A stretch of DNA of 64,000 nt from Linnemannia elongata (GCA_036320915.1 JAXBDG010000009.1:1364001-1428000); one strand, 5' to 3'; shown: positions 35,118 through 49,229, numbered from the stretch's first letter. The notes: generated from the letters alone by a model not told the origin. A program made the numbers and translations.

Positions 35118-35786
35118 GGTTTTTGTAATGTTGATTCTCTTTCTTTTTGAATGAATCTCAGTCCACTCCCAAGTTTTAAAAAAGGAGGAAGGGAAGCGGT
35201 GTTACTGCCTAGAAAGGGGTATTTGGGTTGTTAAAAAAGAGGGGCAGCAACGAGGAGAGATGGAAGAGCAGTGAGAGGAGGAAAGAAAAAGAGAGGGAAG
35301 AATTGAACAAAAACTAAAGAATGAAAAAGAAGAGGAAGACAAACAAGCGGGATCTGAACACAGAAAAAGCCAAAAGTTTCTTCGTAACTGTCCAACATCA
35401 ATCACTGTCCAAAGGGATCCCTTTTTTTTTTAAAGTCCCGGATCCCAACTTGGGGGGTGTAGTCGAACTGACCACGTAAATTAAGAGGTAGCTTAGTCAT
35501 TTTTTTTTTTTGGTGGCGCTCAGTGGCGTTCAGATGGCCAGCATGAACAAGCCTCATTCAATCACTGTGGAGTCTGAAAGTATGCAAGTACATGAAGACT
35601 ATTACGAGGTTTTTATTTTTAAAAGTGGCAGCAAACAATGAAAACGAATAAAGCAAAGAAATAACAATGACAATGGAGGGTAGGAGGAAGAAGGGAAACT
35701 AAACTGTACAAGACCCTCAAACAAAGAAAAATGAAAGACAAAGAAACTATCGCGAATGAAAAGATGATAATGGCCTTGGTATTTTT
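35118..35786. other. MFS promoter side and NRG1-like 3' flank
   Basis: Plus-strand GA-rich sequence at 35235-35345 makes the MFS sense strand CT-rich ahead of its start. A T-run lies at 35422-35431. No gene was recognised in these 669 bases. Confidence 0.5.
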
Positions 35787-38128
35787 TTAACCATAGGTGG
35801 TGACAATTTGGGCAAGATGATCCAATCCAGAGAGCTCGGTCTCCTGCCTCGAGTTTGACGACTGCTGCTGGTGATGCTGGTAATGCTCTTGCTGCAGAGG
35901 GTGATATTGTTGCAGCTTGTGCTGTTGGTCATACGAGTGCGATCCATGGAATGAGGAACGGTTCGAGCCAGAGAGCGACAGCGACGATGTAGACGACAAC
36001 GAGGTCATCGACGACTTGGACGAAATAATAGACGACCGGGCAGTGGTCGATGATCCATCATCATCCTCATGGGATTCATTCATGCTGTATGGATGATACC
36101 GGCCGTGGTGATCGTACTGCTGTTCGCGCTGCTCGCCATGCTCACGCTGCTGGTACTTTTCCTGTTGCAGGCAGTCCTGGATAGGATCGAAGCGGTACTT
36201 TGTCGTAGGCGTCTGAGGCGTCGATAGTGGGGACGGTGGCATGGGCACATGATGGTGGGGGTGGGCCGAGCTCCTCTCAGACTCAAGTCTCTCCTGGTTG
36301 TGAAGAGAGAGCAGAGGGAGCTGGTGGCCATTGCCATTATGACCATGAGCATTACCAGCATGCGGTTGAGGAGACGAGGACCTATGGTGGTATTGCTTCT
36401 GAGAAGAGTATTGCTGTTGGTAGTAGCCAGACGAAGGCTGCTGTTCGTGATGGTGGTGGTGGTAGGGACGGTCCTGGTCAAGAGAAGGTGCCACCCCGTC
36501 CATCCGCTCGACGTCCTGCGTCATGGGTGAAGTGGGAGAGGCAAGAGCTGCATCCGATCGACGTGCATAAGGATGATGTCTTGAGGTGCCGGCTGCATAC
36601 TTAGACGACGAAAGATGAGAATGAGAAACATACGCAGGCTGGTGATGGTAACCCGAAGGGTGACCTGCATTAGGCGTCAAGGGTGAGGGCATAGATCCCT
36701 GAGCCGGGGAGCCTTGTCCAGACTGGCCATGTTGTTGAGCCATCGGCATCGCATGGACATTGAAGTGGGGGAGAGGGGTATGATGCTGATGCGTCTGGAG
36801 GATACCAGAGTTCTTGTGTCGAAGGATGCTGCCGGCATTGTGGAACTCGGCCGAGTTGCGGCTGCTTGGGTAGTCGACGCTGCTGCTGCGGCCAAAGGGA
36901 CTGAAGCGGGGTGGAGTGTTTTGGCGGGACCCTTGGCGAGAAGTATTCATCTTGCCAAGGTGCATTGCAGGGCTATGCTCCCGACTGCTTAAAACTACTT
37001 GCGAGTGGTTGGCGGCAAGGCCTTGTGCGTAGTATTCGTGTTTCTTGGGCATGCCACGGCGAGACTTTGCAGAGATGTGCGTCCGGTAATGTTGCATCAT
37101 GTTGTCCTGTCTTGAGAACTTGCTTGGGCAGCCTTCCAAAAGACAGGAAAAGTTGCGCTCACCGGTATGAATGCGGTTATGGCGCGCAAGATGACCGCTA
37201 TATGTTCATGAAGGGAATGAAAGAAGACCATTGGTTAGACATATGAACGTCTTAGTATGAAGCTTAGCGACCATGGAGGACACCTAATAGAAGAGTCTAA
37301 AACAGACTTGTAGGATGCTTACCTGGTGGTGAAGCACTTGTGGCAGCCAGGGTGAGTGCAGGAGTACTTGCGCTTGACGACGCCTGCGAGACCTGTGTCG
37401 CTGGCTGGGTCTGACATTCGTCGACCTGATGACGGGTCCTCAGAGGTACCGTCTTCTGAGTGCGATCGCGTGAAAAATGGGTATGTTGGCGTCGCGGGCC
37501 TTTCTGACGATGAAATGGTGGGCGACTGTTTCGAACTCCCGCTGAGACTCCGGCTGCGTTGGGAACCAGGAGTCAGAGTCTTGGAATCCGAGGAGGATGA
37601 GGCGAGAGAGGATTGCGAGGCAGCGAGCTCCTCGGCCGAGTAGATGGGGGTCGATGCGTTTGTGAGGGAAGAAGAGCGGGCGGTCTCGTAGGGGGCGCCT
37701 TGGGGGCGCTGTCTACGTGGTGGCTTTTGTTGTTGGTTGTGGTTTTGGTGGAGATAGTGGTCGTGGGCGGATGCTGAATAGCTGTGCTCGTCGTCGTTGT
37801 TGAGTGGGAAGGAGGTGTCCCGAGGGCTATTTGAGAGGAGGGGCGACTGTGGGATAGAGGAGCGACCTGACGATGGTCCAAGCTCAGCAGAGCTATCATT
37901 CAGAATGCTGACTTTGGTTCCCGTTGCGTTGGTGATGGAGAGGCCGGCCATTCGTTTTGACTGCTGATGCATGGCCATGTCGACATCCACTCGGTCCATG
38001 TTGGTGAAGGGAGGTTCGACTGGAGACTGAGGTTGGGAGTTGACAAGGGCTGGACGGTGGACGTGGTTGTGAAAGGTGTGTGCGAGTGAAGGGGAAGAGA
38101 GGGCAGGCAATGTTGATGCTGTGGACAT
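35787..38128 (-). CDS. NRG1-like C2H2 zinc-finger transcription regulator
   Basis: Two exons (37323-38128, 35787-37197) give 738 residues. Two adjacent C2H2 fingers sit in the middle: finger 1 uses C257, C262, H275, H279 and reads CFTTSGHLARHNRIHTGE, and finger 2 uses C287, C292, H305, H309 and reads FSRQDNMMQHYRTH. This pair is very like yeast Nrg1/Nrg2, which repress glucose-, stress- and filamentation-related genes, and like related Mucoromycota factors. The flanks are low-complexity, rich in Ser, His, Gln and Pro. The intron falls inside finger 1. On the coding strand CATATAG and CTACAG lie just before the ATG, so a 5' UTR intron is possible. The DNA-binding class is sure; repressor function is inferred. 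About 17.7 kb upstream has no gene. Confidence 0.87.
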
Positions 38129-38694
38129 GACTGTAGTCTATATGATTTGGAGAAGGCGTGTTTTTATAATCGAAAAGGCAAAGAGAACGTGGTGAGGGAG
38201 AAAGAAGGGAAAAGAAGAAAAATGAAGGGTCCCTGGTTTGAGGGGAACTGTGCGTTTGCTGTGCTTTTTTGGGTATAAGTGGGAGGGAAGAGAAAAAAAA
38301 GAAAGCAGGAAAAGGAGAGGGAAGACACAAGAAGGAAGGAGGGAAGAGAAAAACAAGGGGACCGATGTGGTTGTTGCTGTCTGATTGTTTATGTCGTTGA
38401 AGAGAGAAAGAGGAAGGGAGAGAAAGGCGGTAATAACGGCAGAAGAGGAAGAAAAAAAAAGGGTCCTTTTTGCTTTCTGTCAAGGCAGGGCGAGCAGGAG
38501 AGAAAAGAAAAAAAAAAGAGAGAGCGAGCGAGAGAGATAGGAGAAGACAAGGAGGGAAGAAGCAAGAAGGGACAAGGGTAATGAAAGAATGATCGTTAAA
38601 GAAAGGGACAAATATGGGGATTCAACTACAATAGCGAAGAAGTATGGAGCGAGGAAGGAGGTAAGAAAGAAGGAAGAGGAGGGAAGTGGAAGAC

Positions 38695-38725
<31 letters not shown>

Positions 38726-38810
38726 AGACGAAGACGAATAAGAAGAAGAAAAAGAAGACGACGAAGAGGAAGAAGAAATGAAGAAGAAGAGAGGAACAAT
38801 GGTTAGTCAA
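38129..38810. promoter_or_regulatory. Upstream region of the NRG1-like gene, long polypurine tracts
   Basis: For nearly 700 bases the plus strand is dominated by G and A (for example 38280-38350, 38440-38560 and 38690-38790), so the sense strand of the zinc-finger gene is polypyrimidine. The same bias marks the 5' flanks of other genes here, which suggests promoter or 5' UTR sequence. ORFs in it are low-complexity and not believed. Confidence 0.5.
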
Positions 38811-38872
38811 GAACTTATTTTTTATAGTCGTTACTTGAACATTTGAATCGACGATGGACAAGGAAGTGGAGA

Positions 38873-38904
38873 CAGAATGACTGAATGACTGAATGACTGA
38901 ATGA
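38873..38904. repeat. 8-bp tandem repeat (GAATGACT)4
   Basis: Four perfect head-to-tail copies of GAATGACT, about 750 bp upstream of the NRG1-like start codon. The unit resembles half of an AP-1/Gcn4-type TGACT element, but no full TGACTCA is formed. Confidence 0.85.
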
Positions 38905-39642
38905 CTTGCAGATCCAAAACACACTATATTCTATGCCCAGTCAGGACTATGTAGTCAACACCCACACCCACACACCTTGCAAAGCAAGCAACACAAACAA
39001 TCAAACACATCAAACACCCATACACATTCACACGCAAAATACAAAAAAGATACAACACAGACATGCGGAGTATGAACATTGCTTGTTGGAGAAGAACAAC
39101 AAGGGGAAAAAGAAAATAAAAAGGAATCGATAACACACATCCCCATGTCCACACACACACAGCACACAGCGTACAGACACAGCACCCCTGCATTGAATAG
39201 TAGATGATGGCTAATTGCCCTTCTTTCCCACTCATGTTTTTTTTAACATTGACAATAGACGATCGACACCGATACAGACCGATAAAATCAAGTCCGAGAA
39301 GGAGAAGGAATGAACGAAAACGAAAAGGGAGAGCAAAGCATATTCCTTTGACATATGCGAAAGGAGAAAGCAACGAAAGGGAAGAAGAAGAAAAAAAGAG
39401 CTGTTCATGCCATTGCTGCACAACCGCACAAGAAGCAAAAGGACAAAGAAAAATGGTGAGCACCCTAAAAACACACACGAATGAGAGAAAAGAGGATAGA
39501 GAATGTGTGTGAAAGGAATGGGAAAGAGAGGAACATTCCCTCACTGTCGAAATGTCCTATGTCGATCTCGGAAGTGGAAAAAATAACAAAGAAAGGCAAG
39601 GGTATCATGCACACACAACCGAAATCAGCTCACTCGATGTAT

Positions 39643-39664
39643 AAAAAAAAAAAAAAAAAAAAAA
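39643..39664. repeat. A22 homopolymer
   Basis: Twenty-two consecutive A in the gene-poor block, followed by CCAGGG. No associated element was recognised. Confidence 0.8.
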
Positions 39665-40039
39665 CCAGGGTTTTTCCCTCTCCTTTCCTTATCGTCTTTG
39701 AGCCTTTTTACGATGGTTGGATCCAACGGAGTAAAGGTAAAGTAGAGGAATCCAAACGGGATGCGGTAAAGCCGTTGTAGGATACGAGCTCTTGAGTATG
39801 TATGTGTGGTTTGTAGTCAATGACGATTACAACCAAAATCGACATCGATGAGAAAGGATAAGAATGGCAATGAAGGTGGTGATTGAAGCAAAGCATACTG
39901 ACAATAACAGTCGTAGAAAGCACTGCCATCGTCACCCCTTGTTTGTTTCCTCTCTTCACCCTTTTCGCACTGCCTCTTTTTAATTGCAAGAGACAAGGTG
40001 TTTTGGTGAATGAAGCCAAAAAAATCCACATCATCATAA

Positions 40040-40042
<3 letters not shown>

Positions 40043-40072
<30 letters not shown>
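40043..40072. repeat. A30 homopolymer
   Basis: Thirty consecutive A followed by GAGAGAGA. The neighbouring 10-bp palindrome AAGTTAACTT lies at 40122. Confidence 0.8.
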
Positions 40073-40075
<3 letters not shown>

Positions 40076-40981
40076 AGAGAACGAGCTCGGAGAGGGGATG
40101 AAAAATGACTGGCCAAAAGTTAAGTTAACTTGTAATGAAATAAAATATAAAAAGGATGTTTTCTTTGTTCAGGGCATGGGTGCTCAAAAATTGGGTTGAG
40201 GTTAAAAAGGGTTCAAATGGCGATTGAATTAAACACAATACTCAATTAGCAAAAAAAAACGAGTTCACGGACTGGGTGAGAATAAAAAAGCGTGAAAACA
40301 ATGGAGTGTGTCTGTGTGAAAGGGTGAACAGAACCGGTTGGTTGGCTAGTTGACTGGTTGGCTGGTTTGGTTGCTCGGTTTGTTGGTTGGCCCTTTCGCG
40401 ATGCTGAGTACCAGCTCGGGGACGGAACAAGCAGAAAAGAATATCGATCATTCCAGCGGACATAAAGGAGGGCCAGTTAAATTGAGAGTGGAAGGGGAGA
40501 GAAGAGTAGGAGGCGGACAAAATGTGTAATGAGAAGGGACACAGCTCCCTGCGGAGGATCATGATATTCCACAATTCCGGGGTTACGATTGAACTGCAAA
40601 TAAAAAACCAAGGGTGCGCCGGGTTAAATTCGCAAACAAGATGAAACTGTCCATTACGTTTTTTGTCGTTGTTCTTTTCCTGATGGCAAGTAAAATGCAA
40701 ATGTCGTTGAAGACGGGTGGACAGTTGAAGAAGAAAAGGGAGGGAAAAAAGAAAAAAGAGAGGGAAGAAAGAGGAGGTTTAGAGAGAATGCAGGAGGTTG
40801 AAAAAAAAAACAGGAGAGAGAGGGAGAAAAGAAAGAGAGAAACAGAAAAAAAGGGAACTGAAAAAGGACGCGATATGAGAGTGCCTTCTCGTGTATATAA
40901 TCTGAAAGAACGACGCTCCATAACCCGACGAATTGGTACCCATAGGAGGGATCACTATCGTCACCATCATCATCGATTTTC

Positions 40982-41014
40982 CCTTTTTTTTTTTTTCTCT
41001 CTCTCTCTCTCTCT
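40982..41014. repeat. T-run plus (CT)n tract
   Basis: About fourteen T residues run directly into ten or so CT dinucleotides on the plus strand. A low-complexity tract with no gene attached. Confidence 0.7.
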
Positions 41015-41663
41015 TGTGTCTCTGTTTGTTGACCATTGGCATTGTCAAGTCAAGTGTGCATCTGCATCTCGACCTTACATATCACATTGAGGAACAACGA
41101 GGATGTTGGTGTAAATCGGGATCGTGATGAGGATGTCTGATGCGATGTACAAACAAGAAATGGATTTTGTTGTTGTTTGTATGTATGTATGCTGTATCTA
41201 GGGAGAAAGGGAAGCGGGAAGGTGGTCTTACAAGTACACAAGACTTTTTCTGTCTTGTTTGTTTGTTGAGTAGAGGGATGGGATGCGATGGTTGTTGAGG
41301 GAGAAAAAAGAATGAGTAGGGTGTGGAATAGGAGAATATGGACGGACGGAAAAATGATGCTGAATGCTTGAAGTAAAAGGGATTGTTGTTGAGAGGGGAA
41401 GTATAGAACTTAGAGGAGTTGTATGCGTGTATGCTGAGCCGCGATGGTGAGATGAAAGTGAAAAAATAGAAAGAGGGAAGAAGAAGGAAGGCAAAGAGAA
41501 GAAAGTTGATGTGAGAAGCGAAGAAGAAGAAGTGGAAAATAAAAGAGAGAAGGAGGAAGAGAAGGGTTCTTTTATTATTCTTTTTCTGAGGAAGCGGAAT
41601 GAAAGTGAAAAGCCAGCGAGAGGGAGTGGAGAAGAGAGAGAGGGTCTAAGAGAAAGGGATGCA

Positions 41664-41761
41664 GGAGAGAGAGAGATAGAGAGAGAAGTAGAGAGCCAAC
41701 GACGAACCATGTCAGTCTATCCCTTCCCTCTCCCCCTACTAACATCTCTCTCTCTCTCTCC

Positions 41762-41792
<31 letters not shown>

Positions 41793-41793
41793 T
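41664..41793. repeat. GA-rich arm, CT arm and (GT)n microsatellite
   Basis: A GA-rich arm (41664-41695) is followed after about 50 bp by a CT arm (41745-41775) and then a GT repeat (to 41793). The two arms are nearly complementary, so a transcript could fold into a stem of about 30 bp. Confidence 0.7.
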
Positions 41794-44700
41794 GAACGAT
41801 GTGTATAGGCGAAGAATGTTCAACTGAATACACAGACAAAAGAGAATAGTGCACTGACTGTTCAACACTTTCCATCCCTAACGAATTCTCACTCATTGTT
41901 TAATGTAGCCAATGCATAATTGAATACCTCTCCTGGTCAATTATGAGTTCCTCTCGGTCTACCTTCCTCGTTGCAGGTAGATACCAGTAGTCCCTTGGCT
42001 GGTTCACACAAGGGCAATTTCATTATCCACACACACACACACACCATTGACGCTCTTGGCCAGTCCGATGGACTTCTCCTCATCATCATCATACATATTC
42101 TATTCTAAACAAGATCATATCCCACTAAAAATTACCCCCATTCAGTGCAACCAGGCAAGACAATGCAAAGAAAGAAAACAAAGTAGGAACAACAGGAAGC
42201 ATCGACGACAGCACATTAGACTGGATTGCTCACTCAACCACAAACTCTCCTCCTCCTCTCTCTCTCTCACTCACACTCTCTCTCTCTCTCTGCCCTCTCC
42301 TTCTCTCTGTCTTCCCTCTCATCCGTCTTTTCAAAAACGTGGGTTTCGCGAAATAAATAAAAGAAAGGATTTGCCTCCCAAGTCCCTTTCATTCGAAAAA
42401 GACGTGTAACCATGGTGAGCATTCGAGTTGTTGTATTATTACTCCTCCTTCCTTTTCTTCTCTTTGCCTTCCGCCCCCTTTGATGAGCCAAAAAAGAAAA
42501 AGGCTGTAGCATCCAGCATGGTAACGCAAACAACAGCCAACAAAGAACTCTTGGTCATTTTCTATTGCAAGCAACCTCTGCTGTTCATTTTTTGTTGCCT
42601 TTCTTTACTCTCAATCTCTCTCTTTCTAACACAAACACTATACTCTTGCCAGACAGACGGCTCTTACAGCTGCTCCACTTCTTGGATTAGGTGGTGGTAG
42701 GGTGATACTCAAACAAACACATACACACTTCGCGTCATAGATAGAGTATGTGCTCTCTCTCGCCTCTCGCCTCCACACTCTCAAATCCGATAAAGAACAC
42801 GCCCTAAATCCAAAAGCAAAGGGAAAGGTATGTAAGAAAAACAGTAAGGGTTACAACTCTTACCACACCCACGCTTTTTTTGTTCCGTTACTGTTGTCAT
42901 TGAGACTACAAGAATGAGGTGAGAAAGAAGTAGAGAGGAAGGTACAAAAAGAGAGAAGGTATGGTCAAAAGGATGCCAATTGCTCCAGAAAACCACTTTG
43001 TTGCACATCGTTACTTTCTTCTTTCCTCCTATCCTGGCTCACCGTCCGACCACCACGGCGATGCGAATCGCGAATGCGAACCGCGCCTATAACACACCAC
43101 CGCCATGCATTTCATCCACATCACCCCAGATTGACGCATTATTCAAAGGGTCAGAAGGAAAGAAAAGAGAACCAGACCCTGCCAGATGAAATGCCACACA
43201 CAGCAAGAGGAAGGACCACCACATCCAAGAAAGGAAAAATACGCAACTATCCCAACAATCAAACAAACTCATCGTCCCAATGCCTCTGTTCTCTCGCATT
43301 TTCTCGTCTCGCTCGTCCTTCCAAGGCAATGGTTCTGGATCATATTGGCAGGATGTGGCACATACCCGCTGATGCATGCATTTCTGACTGAAGTGTCTTT
43401 TTCGCTACTTTCTGTACTCAGGGCCTGTCAGAATACAACAATAAATAAGAGAGAAAGAAAAAAGAGAACATTAGTAAAAAATCCAATATCTCGGGGTTAA
43501 CTGGGTCTGCTGTCCACATTCCGGTATTTACTTGCAAGAAATCGATGATCGTTCCTCTTTATCTGTTTACTTCTTTTTCTCCCTTCTTTGATCTCGCCTT
43601 GTCCTTATCCCTTGACGTTAGAATCTAGTGTGCGGATAAGGGACATACGTCTTTCCCCGCACTTTTGTTTCTGACGATAGCAACACTCACATTCGAACAT
43701 TTCAATTGAAGGACGAGAGAACGAGCACGTCGCTTCATGAACAAACCTTTTTTTTATATTGTATGTTTTGCAGTGGGTAGTTATCTGATGGACAAAAAAA
43801 AGCAGATGAAAACAAAAATGATAATGTGGAGCAGATTCATTTGGATGGCCGACTGTTGAACATGAAGACAGGAAAGAGTAGAAAACAAGAAAAGAAGGGT
43901 CTGATGAGAAGAGTCGACAATATAGGATATTGAGTAATACATATGCATAAACCCTCTCTATCATCTCATTTCTACACAGAGACAGGCGTAATTGCCAGCT
44001 TGAGTTTGCACTGTGCACCCTAGCCCAATTTAAGTCCCCCTTGACGCTGCGGTCTCTTCAATCACACCACCTTTCCCTGAAAAAGATGATGCCCAAAGAA
44101 CCTTGTTCTTGTTCTTGTGAGAAAAAAAAATGGCGTTCCTGATTCCAACAGGAGGAGGACAAAGAGGAGAAGGAGAAGGTAAGAAGCAAGGTAAATCGAC
44201 AGCAAAGTGTCAAGGGCGTAGACAGGCCATTTAGGCATATGGCACTTTTTCGTCCTACAAATTGGTCTCTTCCTCTTCACTTCCCCATTCAAGACGGTCC
44301 AACCCTAAAGACAGAAAAACAAAGGGTCTTAATCTCATCAACACAATACTGCAACTTTCGCTGACCCATCCTACTCAACAGCTCCATAAGAAAAATGGCG
44401 CCATGTTCTTCCAGTTTCCAGGATCTCCAAGCCCTCCTCGTATTTGACTTTTTCATACTTTCTAACCTTTTTTCATGACTTCCCTGTTAACTTGTAGTTT
44501 CTCCGACGGACAATCGGCGGATCGCCTTTTTTTTTTTTTTTTACTCTCGCCATTTTTTCGTTGTGTTCAAACAGGGATCTGTGCCTTGGTGGTCTTCCTT
44601 TCCCCGGCAATTGGCGAGAAAAAATAGGTATGAGGACATAGTAGAGAGCTCAAAGGGCTATTTCCAAGGAATGAGATAAAAGAGCAGTAGGGGGTTAACC

Positions 44701-47700
44701 ACGCAATCTTACTCTCGTTTTTTACCCTAGTTTTCTATATTTTTACTCGTTTTGCCTATCCTGCCTTTGCGCTATCTTAGCATACCTTTCGGCACTAGTG
44801 ATTATGGGGAAAGGGAAAAGTATCCGGGGAGGGAGGAGGAGAAATATAGACAAACAATGATGATGACGCTGGAGTATCTCTCCGTTCTCTCTCGACGATA
44901 TTATAGTTCCAGGATCCGGCGCTAAGAGCACATCATACCTTCATTAGCATTCAGATCCAGCCAGGCAATTGTGTCTCACTTCTCTTTTGCATTTGTTTAC
45001 GATCGCCCTTCGCTTTGTGTTCCCCTTCTCCGAAGCACTCTGCCGGTCTAACGAAAAAGAGGGATCGCCTTGTGAAAGAAGTGAGAGGAGGAAACCCTTG
45101 ATACTTTTCCCAATCCGATGGGGTCGAACAAACGGCCGTCCTTGGCCGTCTCATTTTCCCAGTGCGTTCGTATGTTCCCAGAAAAAAAAATGAACCCCGC
45201 TACCTCCCTTCCATATTTCTCCTCTTTTCACTTTTCTCCGCGAACAAACAATAGACAAATCCAACGAGGCATTTTTTTTTTTTTAAAAAAAAACTTGGGT
45301 TTTTTGTAATACGTCTCCATCATTGAGAAAAAATATTCATGAGAAGGATACTGGGCAACACTTTTTATTTTTTATTACTCGTATACCTTCCTCTCGCGAA
45401 TACAAAAATGTTGTGACAGAACACAAGAAAGGGGAAAGAGGGTGTACGACGATGTGTAGAGTACCTCTTCTCCGTAGCATCTATAACGGCAACAAGGGAC
45501 AAAGTGCTCACTTTGTTTTCTTGAGTGGAACATCAAAGTGGAAGAGAAAGTTGAAGAAGCAATGCAAACAGGGAAGGGAAGGGGAGGGATAAAATATTTA
45601 CAAACGGATATGCACTACAAAAAACAAAAACCCTCAAAAACCCTTTCTCAGGTCTCTCCCTCCACTTTTTGTCTTGGGGGCGCGCATGCTTTCATGTTTT
45701 GTTTGGAGTAGCAGTCAGCTAGCATGATAATAGACACTCAGACAAATGCGAGCGCCTCTTTTTAACAATAGGGAGAGAGACAGGGACAACGTGTTGTTAG
45801 ATGGGCAAAGCGAGGGAAAAGGACCGGCCATCTGAATAAACAATTTGTTTGGGTGGTGAGGAGGCGGACCCCTGACACAACCTGATGAGCATCAGCATAG
45901 AGTTTAGGCTGTGGCGCCGAGCTAGTTTTTATCGGGGGAGAGAGACAGAGAGACAGAGAGAGAAGGCGAGAACGAGAGTGAGATGGCGAGTGAGAGCGAG
46001 CATAAGACAGTCAACCAGTCGACTTCTCTAGAGACAAGTACCCCATGGTCGTACTCTCTCAACAAACAAAAACAAAAAACAACAAAGAAAGAAAGAAACA
46101 AAGAATAGAAAGACTTAAAACCAACAAGAAGACGGAACGCGTGTCCGTCCTCCAATGGCAATAACGTGTCGACGATTGCCTCTGTTACATTTTTGCAATT
46201 GATCGCCTGCGCCTGCAGATAACAAGTTTTTTTTTCTACTTAGCTACAGTACCATTAAGCGTATTGGAAAGGAAGGTTGAATGCAATAGAAAAAATGCAA
46301 TGATCCCATTCGTTCTTGGTACTGCACTTCCACGATTGCACAAACTTTTACTCAAAGCAACAAAAGAAAAAAAACCTCCTAAGCACCCCACTTCCGCATG
46401 CTCCCCGTCTCCGTTCCTCCTTCCTCTCATGTTCGTGCGCCACGACAACAACAAAACAGAAAAACAATAAAACGACCAAACCAACGCCCAACCGTGGTGA
46501 AGGTAGAGGGGTCCAATGCACCGCAAAAGCTAAATGCATGTATCTCTGTCTTCTTGGGGCATATCGTGGCTGTTGTGCATTTGTAATTCCTCCTGCCTGT
46601 CTCCAGCTTGCGTGCTATTCTTTTCGTGTCTGTGTCTGTGTCTGTGTTTGTGTTCACTTCCTCATCACATCATCTCTGAGGTCGGGTTGTTTTGTTTCTC
46701 CCCCCCTTTTTTTCACCTTTTGCTCTGCCTCTTCCCTTTCCTCCGCCCGTTGTCGAAAGTGATGTGCACTCGGTACCTTTTTCTCATAATTACTTGGCAT
46801 CCTGCATTGCAAAGACAGGCTCTCAAAAAAAATCACGACCTAACAAGAACGACAGAAGGAGGCGCCGGATGTGGATCCCGTTCAAGAGCAGTAGACCAGT
46901 CCCCCAATCTCTTCCTTCGCGTCCACAGACACACAAAACCGTTGAAGTTTCATTTTTTTTTGTTTGTGTTTCGATCGAATCAAATATTACTGATGGATGC
47001 GTATTCATTTTCGCGCCAAAAAGATGGCGAAGGTAAGGGAAGTTTTAATAATAAAAAGGGTGCCTTTTTCTTTGCGGTACGATACGCCTCCTCTACCCTT
47101 CTTGCATCACCTCGTAATGCGCAGAGTGCTAAGTGCAGAGTGCAGGCAAAGGAAAGGTCCTTATTGGCATAATTACCATCAGACATAAATGTGAGCTGCA
47201 ATTCATCATTCCAAGAAACAAAACAAAATGAAGACTAATGCAATTGGCAGCCACGCGAAGAGAATGGAGAAAGGAGGAAGAATAATTCTCGTATCTGTAT
47301 TTGTTTACAACAAAAAACAGGAGAAAAAATGGAACATCAATCAACTTTTTTTTTGGTCAGGCGCAGAGGTAGATGTGGTGTAATGCAGAAGAGTTTTTTT
47401 AGCGCGAAGTGAAATGTGCGTGTTTGTTTGTGTGTTCATCTTACAAAAAAAAGTGGAGGAGAAGGTTTCCCGCTGTTGGATGCTCAACATCGACAACAAC
47501 CTACCCATAAAAATAGTGAGCCAAAACGCATGGGTGAATCGAAAAGGCAAGGTGGAAAGGGAAAAAGAGTGATACACAAAAAAAACCGTTAGCGGGAAGA
47601 ATGCTCTTCTGAGCTCGGGATATGGAGCTGGGAAGACCTTAACTACCTCCAAAGGGTGGAGAGAGTGGGAAGGAGGAAGGATCAGGAATGAGAGCACACT

Positions 47701-49229
47701 CTGTTGAGCGCCATGCAAAAGGGAAAGATAGAGTTAATTGACGTCGGACACGCTACGTTCTTTGTACTGTCGTTTGTGTGTAATGAAAAGAGAATGGGGA
47801 AAATGGAGGAGAGAATGCATGACCATAAACAAAGGGGGGAAGGATAGAGAGCAAAAGTGGCAGGGTAGAACAAGGATAAGGAGAAGGAGGAAATAAAAGA
47901 GAAGACAAAGAGTGAGGAAGGAGAATTCTACCGCTCTCAAGGGTTGGTTTCTTTGTTTTGTTGGATTTAGGTTGTTGCTATTGCTATTAACGTGTTTGTG
48001 ATTGACTTGGTATGAACAATGGCGCGGTCAGTGGTACAGGAGAAGAAAAGGTTTCAACAAAGAGACATCAACTATCACAACTAAAAATCGCCTTATGAAG
48101 GGCATGAGATGAATATGATACATGATTTGACAAAGAAGAGGCAAGAGGCAACTGCCTTCAGGGCCACTTTGTGCCCTGATTATGGTTATTGTGTTGTCTG
48201 CACGTATGTTGATTTTCAATCGAGGCCGTTATTCTTTTTTATGCATGCAGGCAGACCACGCATGTGCGATATGAAATAGCTGATATCCGAAGGATTGTTC
48301 TCATCCAAGAAGCATCCACCAATTGGCCAAGTGGATCGGATAGACAGAGGAAGGCCCCATCCGTTCCATTCATCCATTCCTCATTCCTGCATGCAATTTA
48401 GAGAAATGGAGATAGAAGAGAAGACCTATTTATCGGTCATTTGATCCCCTTCCTTGTGTTCCCTTTGTCCTCTTGGTGTACACTTTCACTTATACAAGCA
48501 CATTGGTGCATTGTCCAATGTCAGGACCAACAAAAAGAGAAATGGAAAGTTGGGCATAAACAAAGAAGTGTTGTATGCTCCCTCCACTCTAGGTGTGTGC
48601 ATTAATGCATGCGAGAACGGAGAATGAGCAACGACGGAGTGGTTGGTATCTGGGTAGTGGTGGTTGGGGAGAAGAGGTCATATTCCAAATCATTCTCAAC
48701 ATAAAGATCTCCAGTACGGATGCTGAACATGCGTTCAGTCCACCACAGTAACAATATTAACAAACAACAACAAAAACGGACGGCGTAATTGATCTTTGCA
48801 CTGCCCCACTCATTTGCTTTCGAGTCAATTGGAGCAAGATTTCATATCCGATTGCCAAAGATCTTGACCATTAGGTACGATGGTTGGGGAGGATGGAGCC
48901 TTGAAGGCAGGGAGGCATGGAGAAGAAAGGCAAAAAAATAATAATCCTGAGCCTGGCCGCCTTCTTCTTTCTCTCTGCATAATGACTTTCGTCGTCCTTT
49001 TGCTCATCCCATAAAAAAAAACTCATATTTCTATGCCGCACCTGCTTCTGATGAATAAGACAGAAATCAACAGAGAAAAAACCCAACAATGATTAACTCA
49101 CAAGTGGACCCTATCTCCTTTTCTTTCGATGCATGGTCTCTTGGGGTTGGACAGAAACCTTCCATCTATGCCAGGGTTACTAATCGCAGTATTAGGCCGT
49201 AACTCTCTTATTGACTTGCTCTGAGCGAG

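Noticed and set aside
1204..38128. A secondary-metabolite or metabolic gene cluster including the MFS exporter
   Set aside because: Neighbours are housekeeping genes of unrelated pathways and no synthase or tailoring enzyme is present.
40043..40072. A30 tract as the tail of a retrotransposed element
   Set aside because: No target-site duplication or coding relic was found next to it.
41228..41710. A 160-codon Ser/Phe/Leu-rich ORF on the minus strand
   Set aside because: It is a translation of the polypyrimidine tract complementary to the GA-rich sequence and has no recognisable content.
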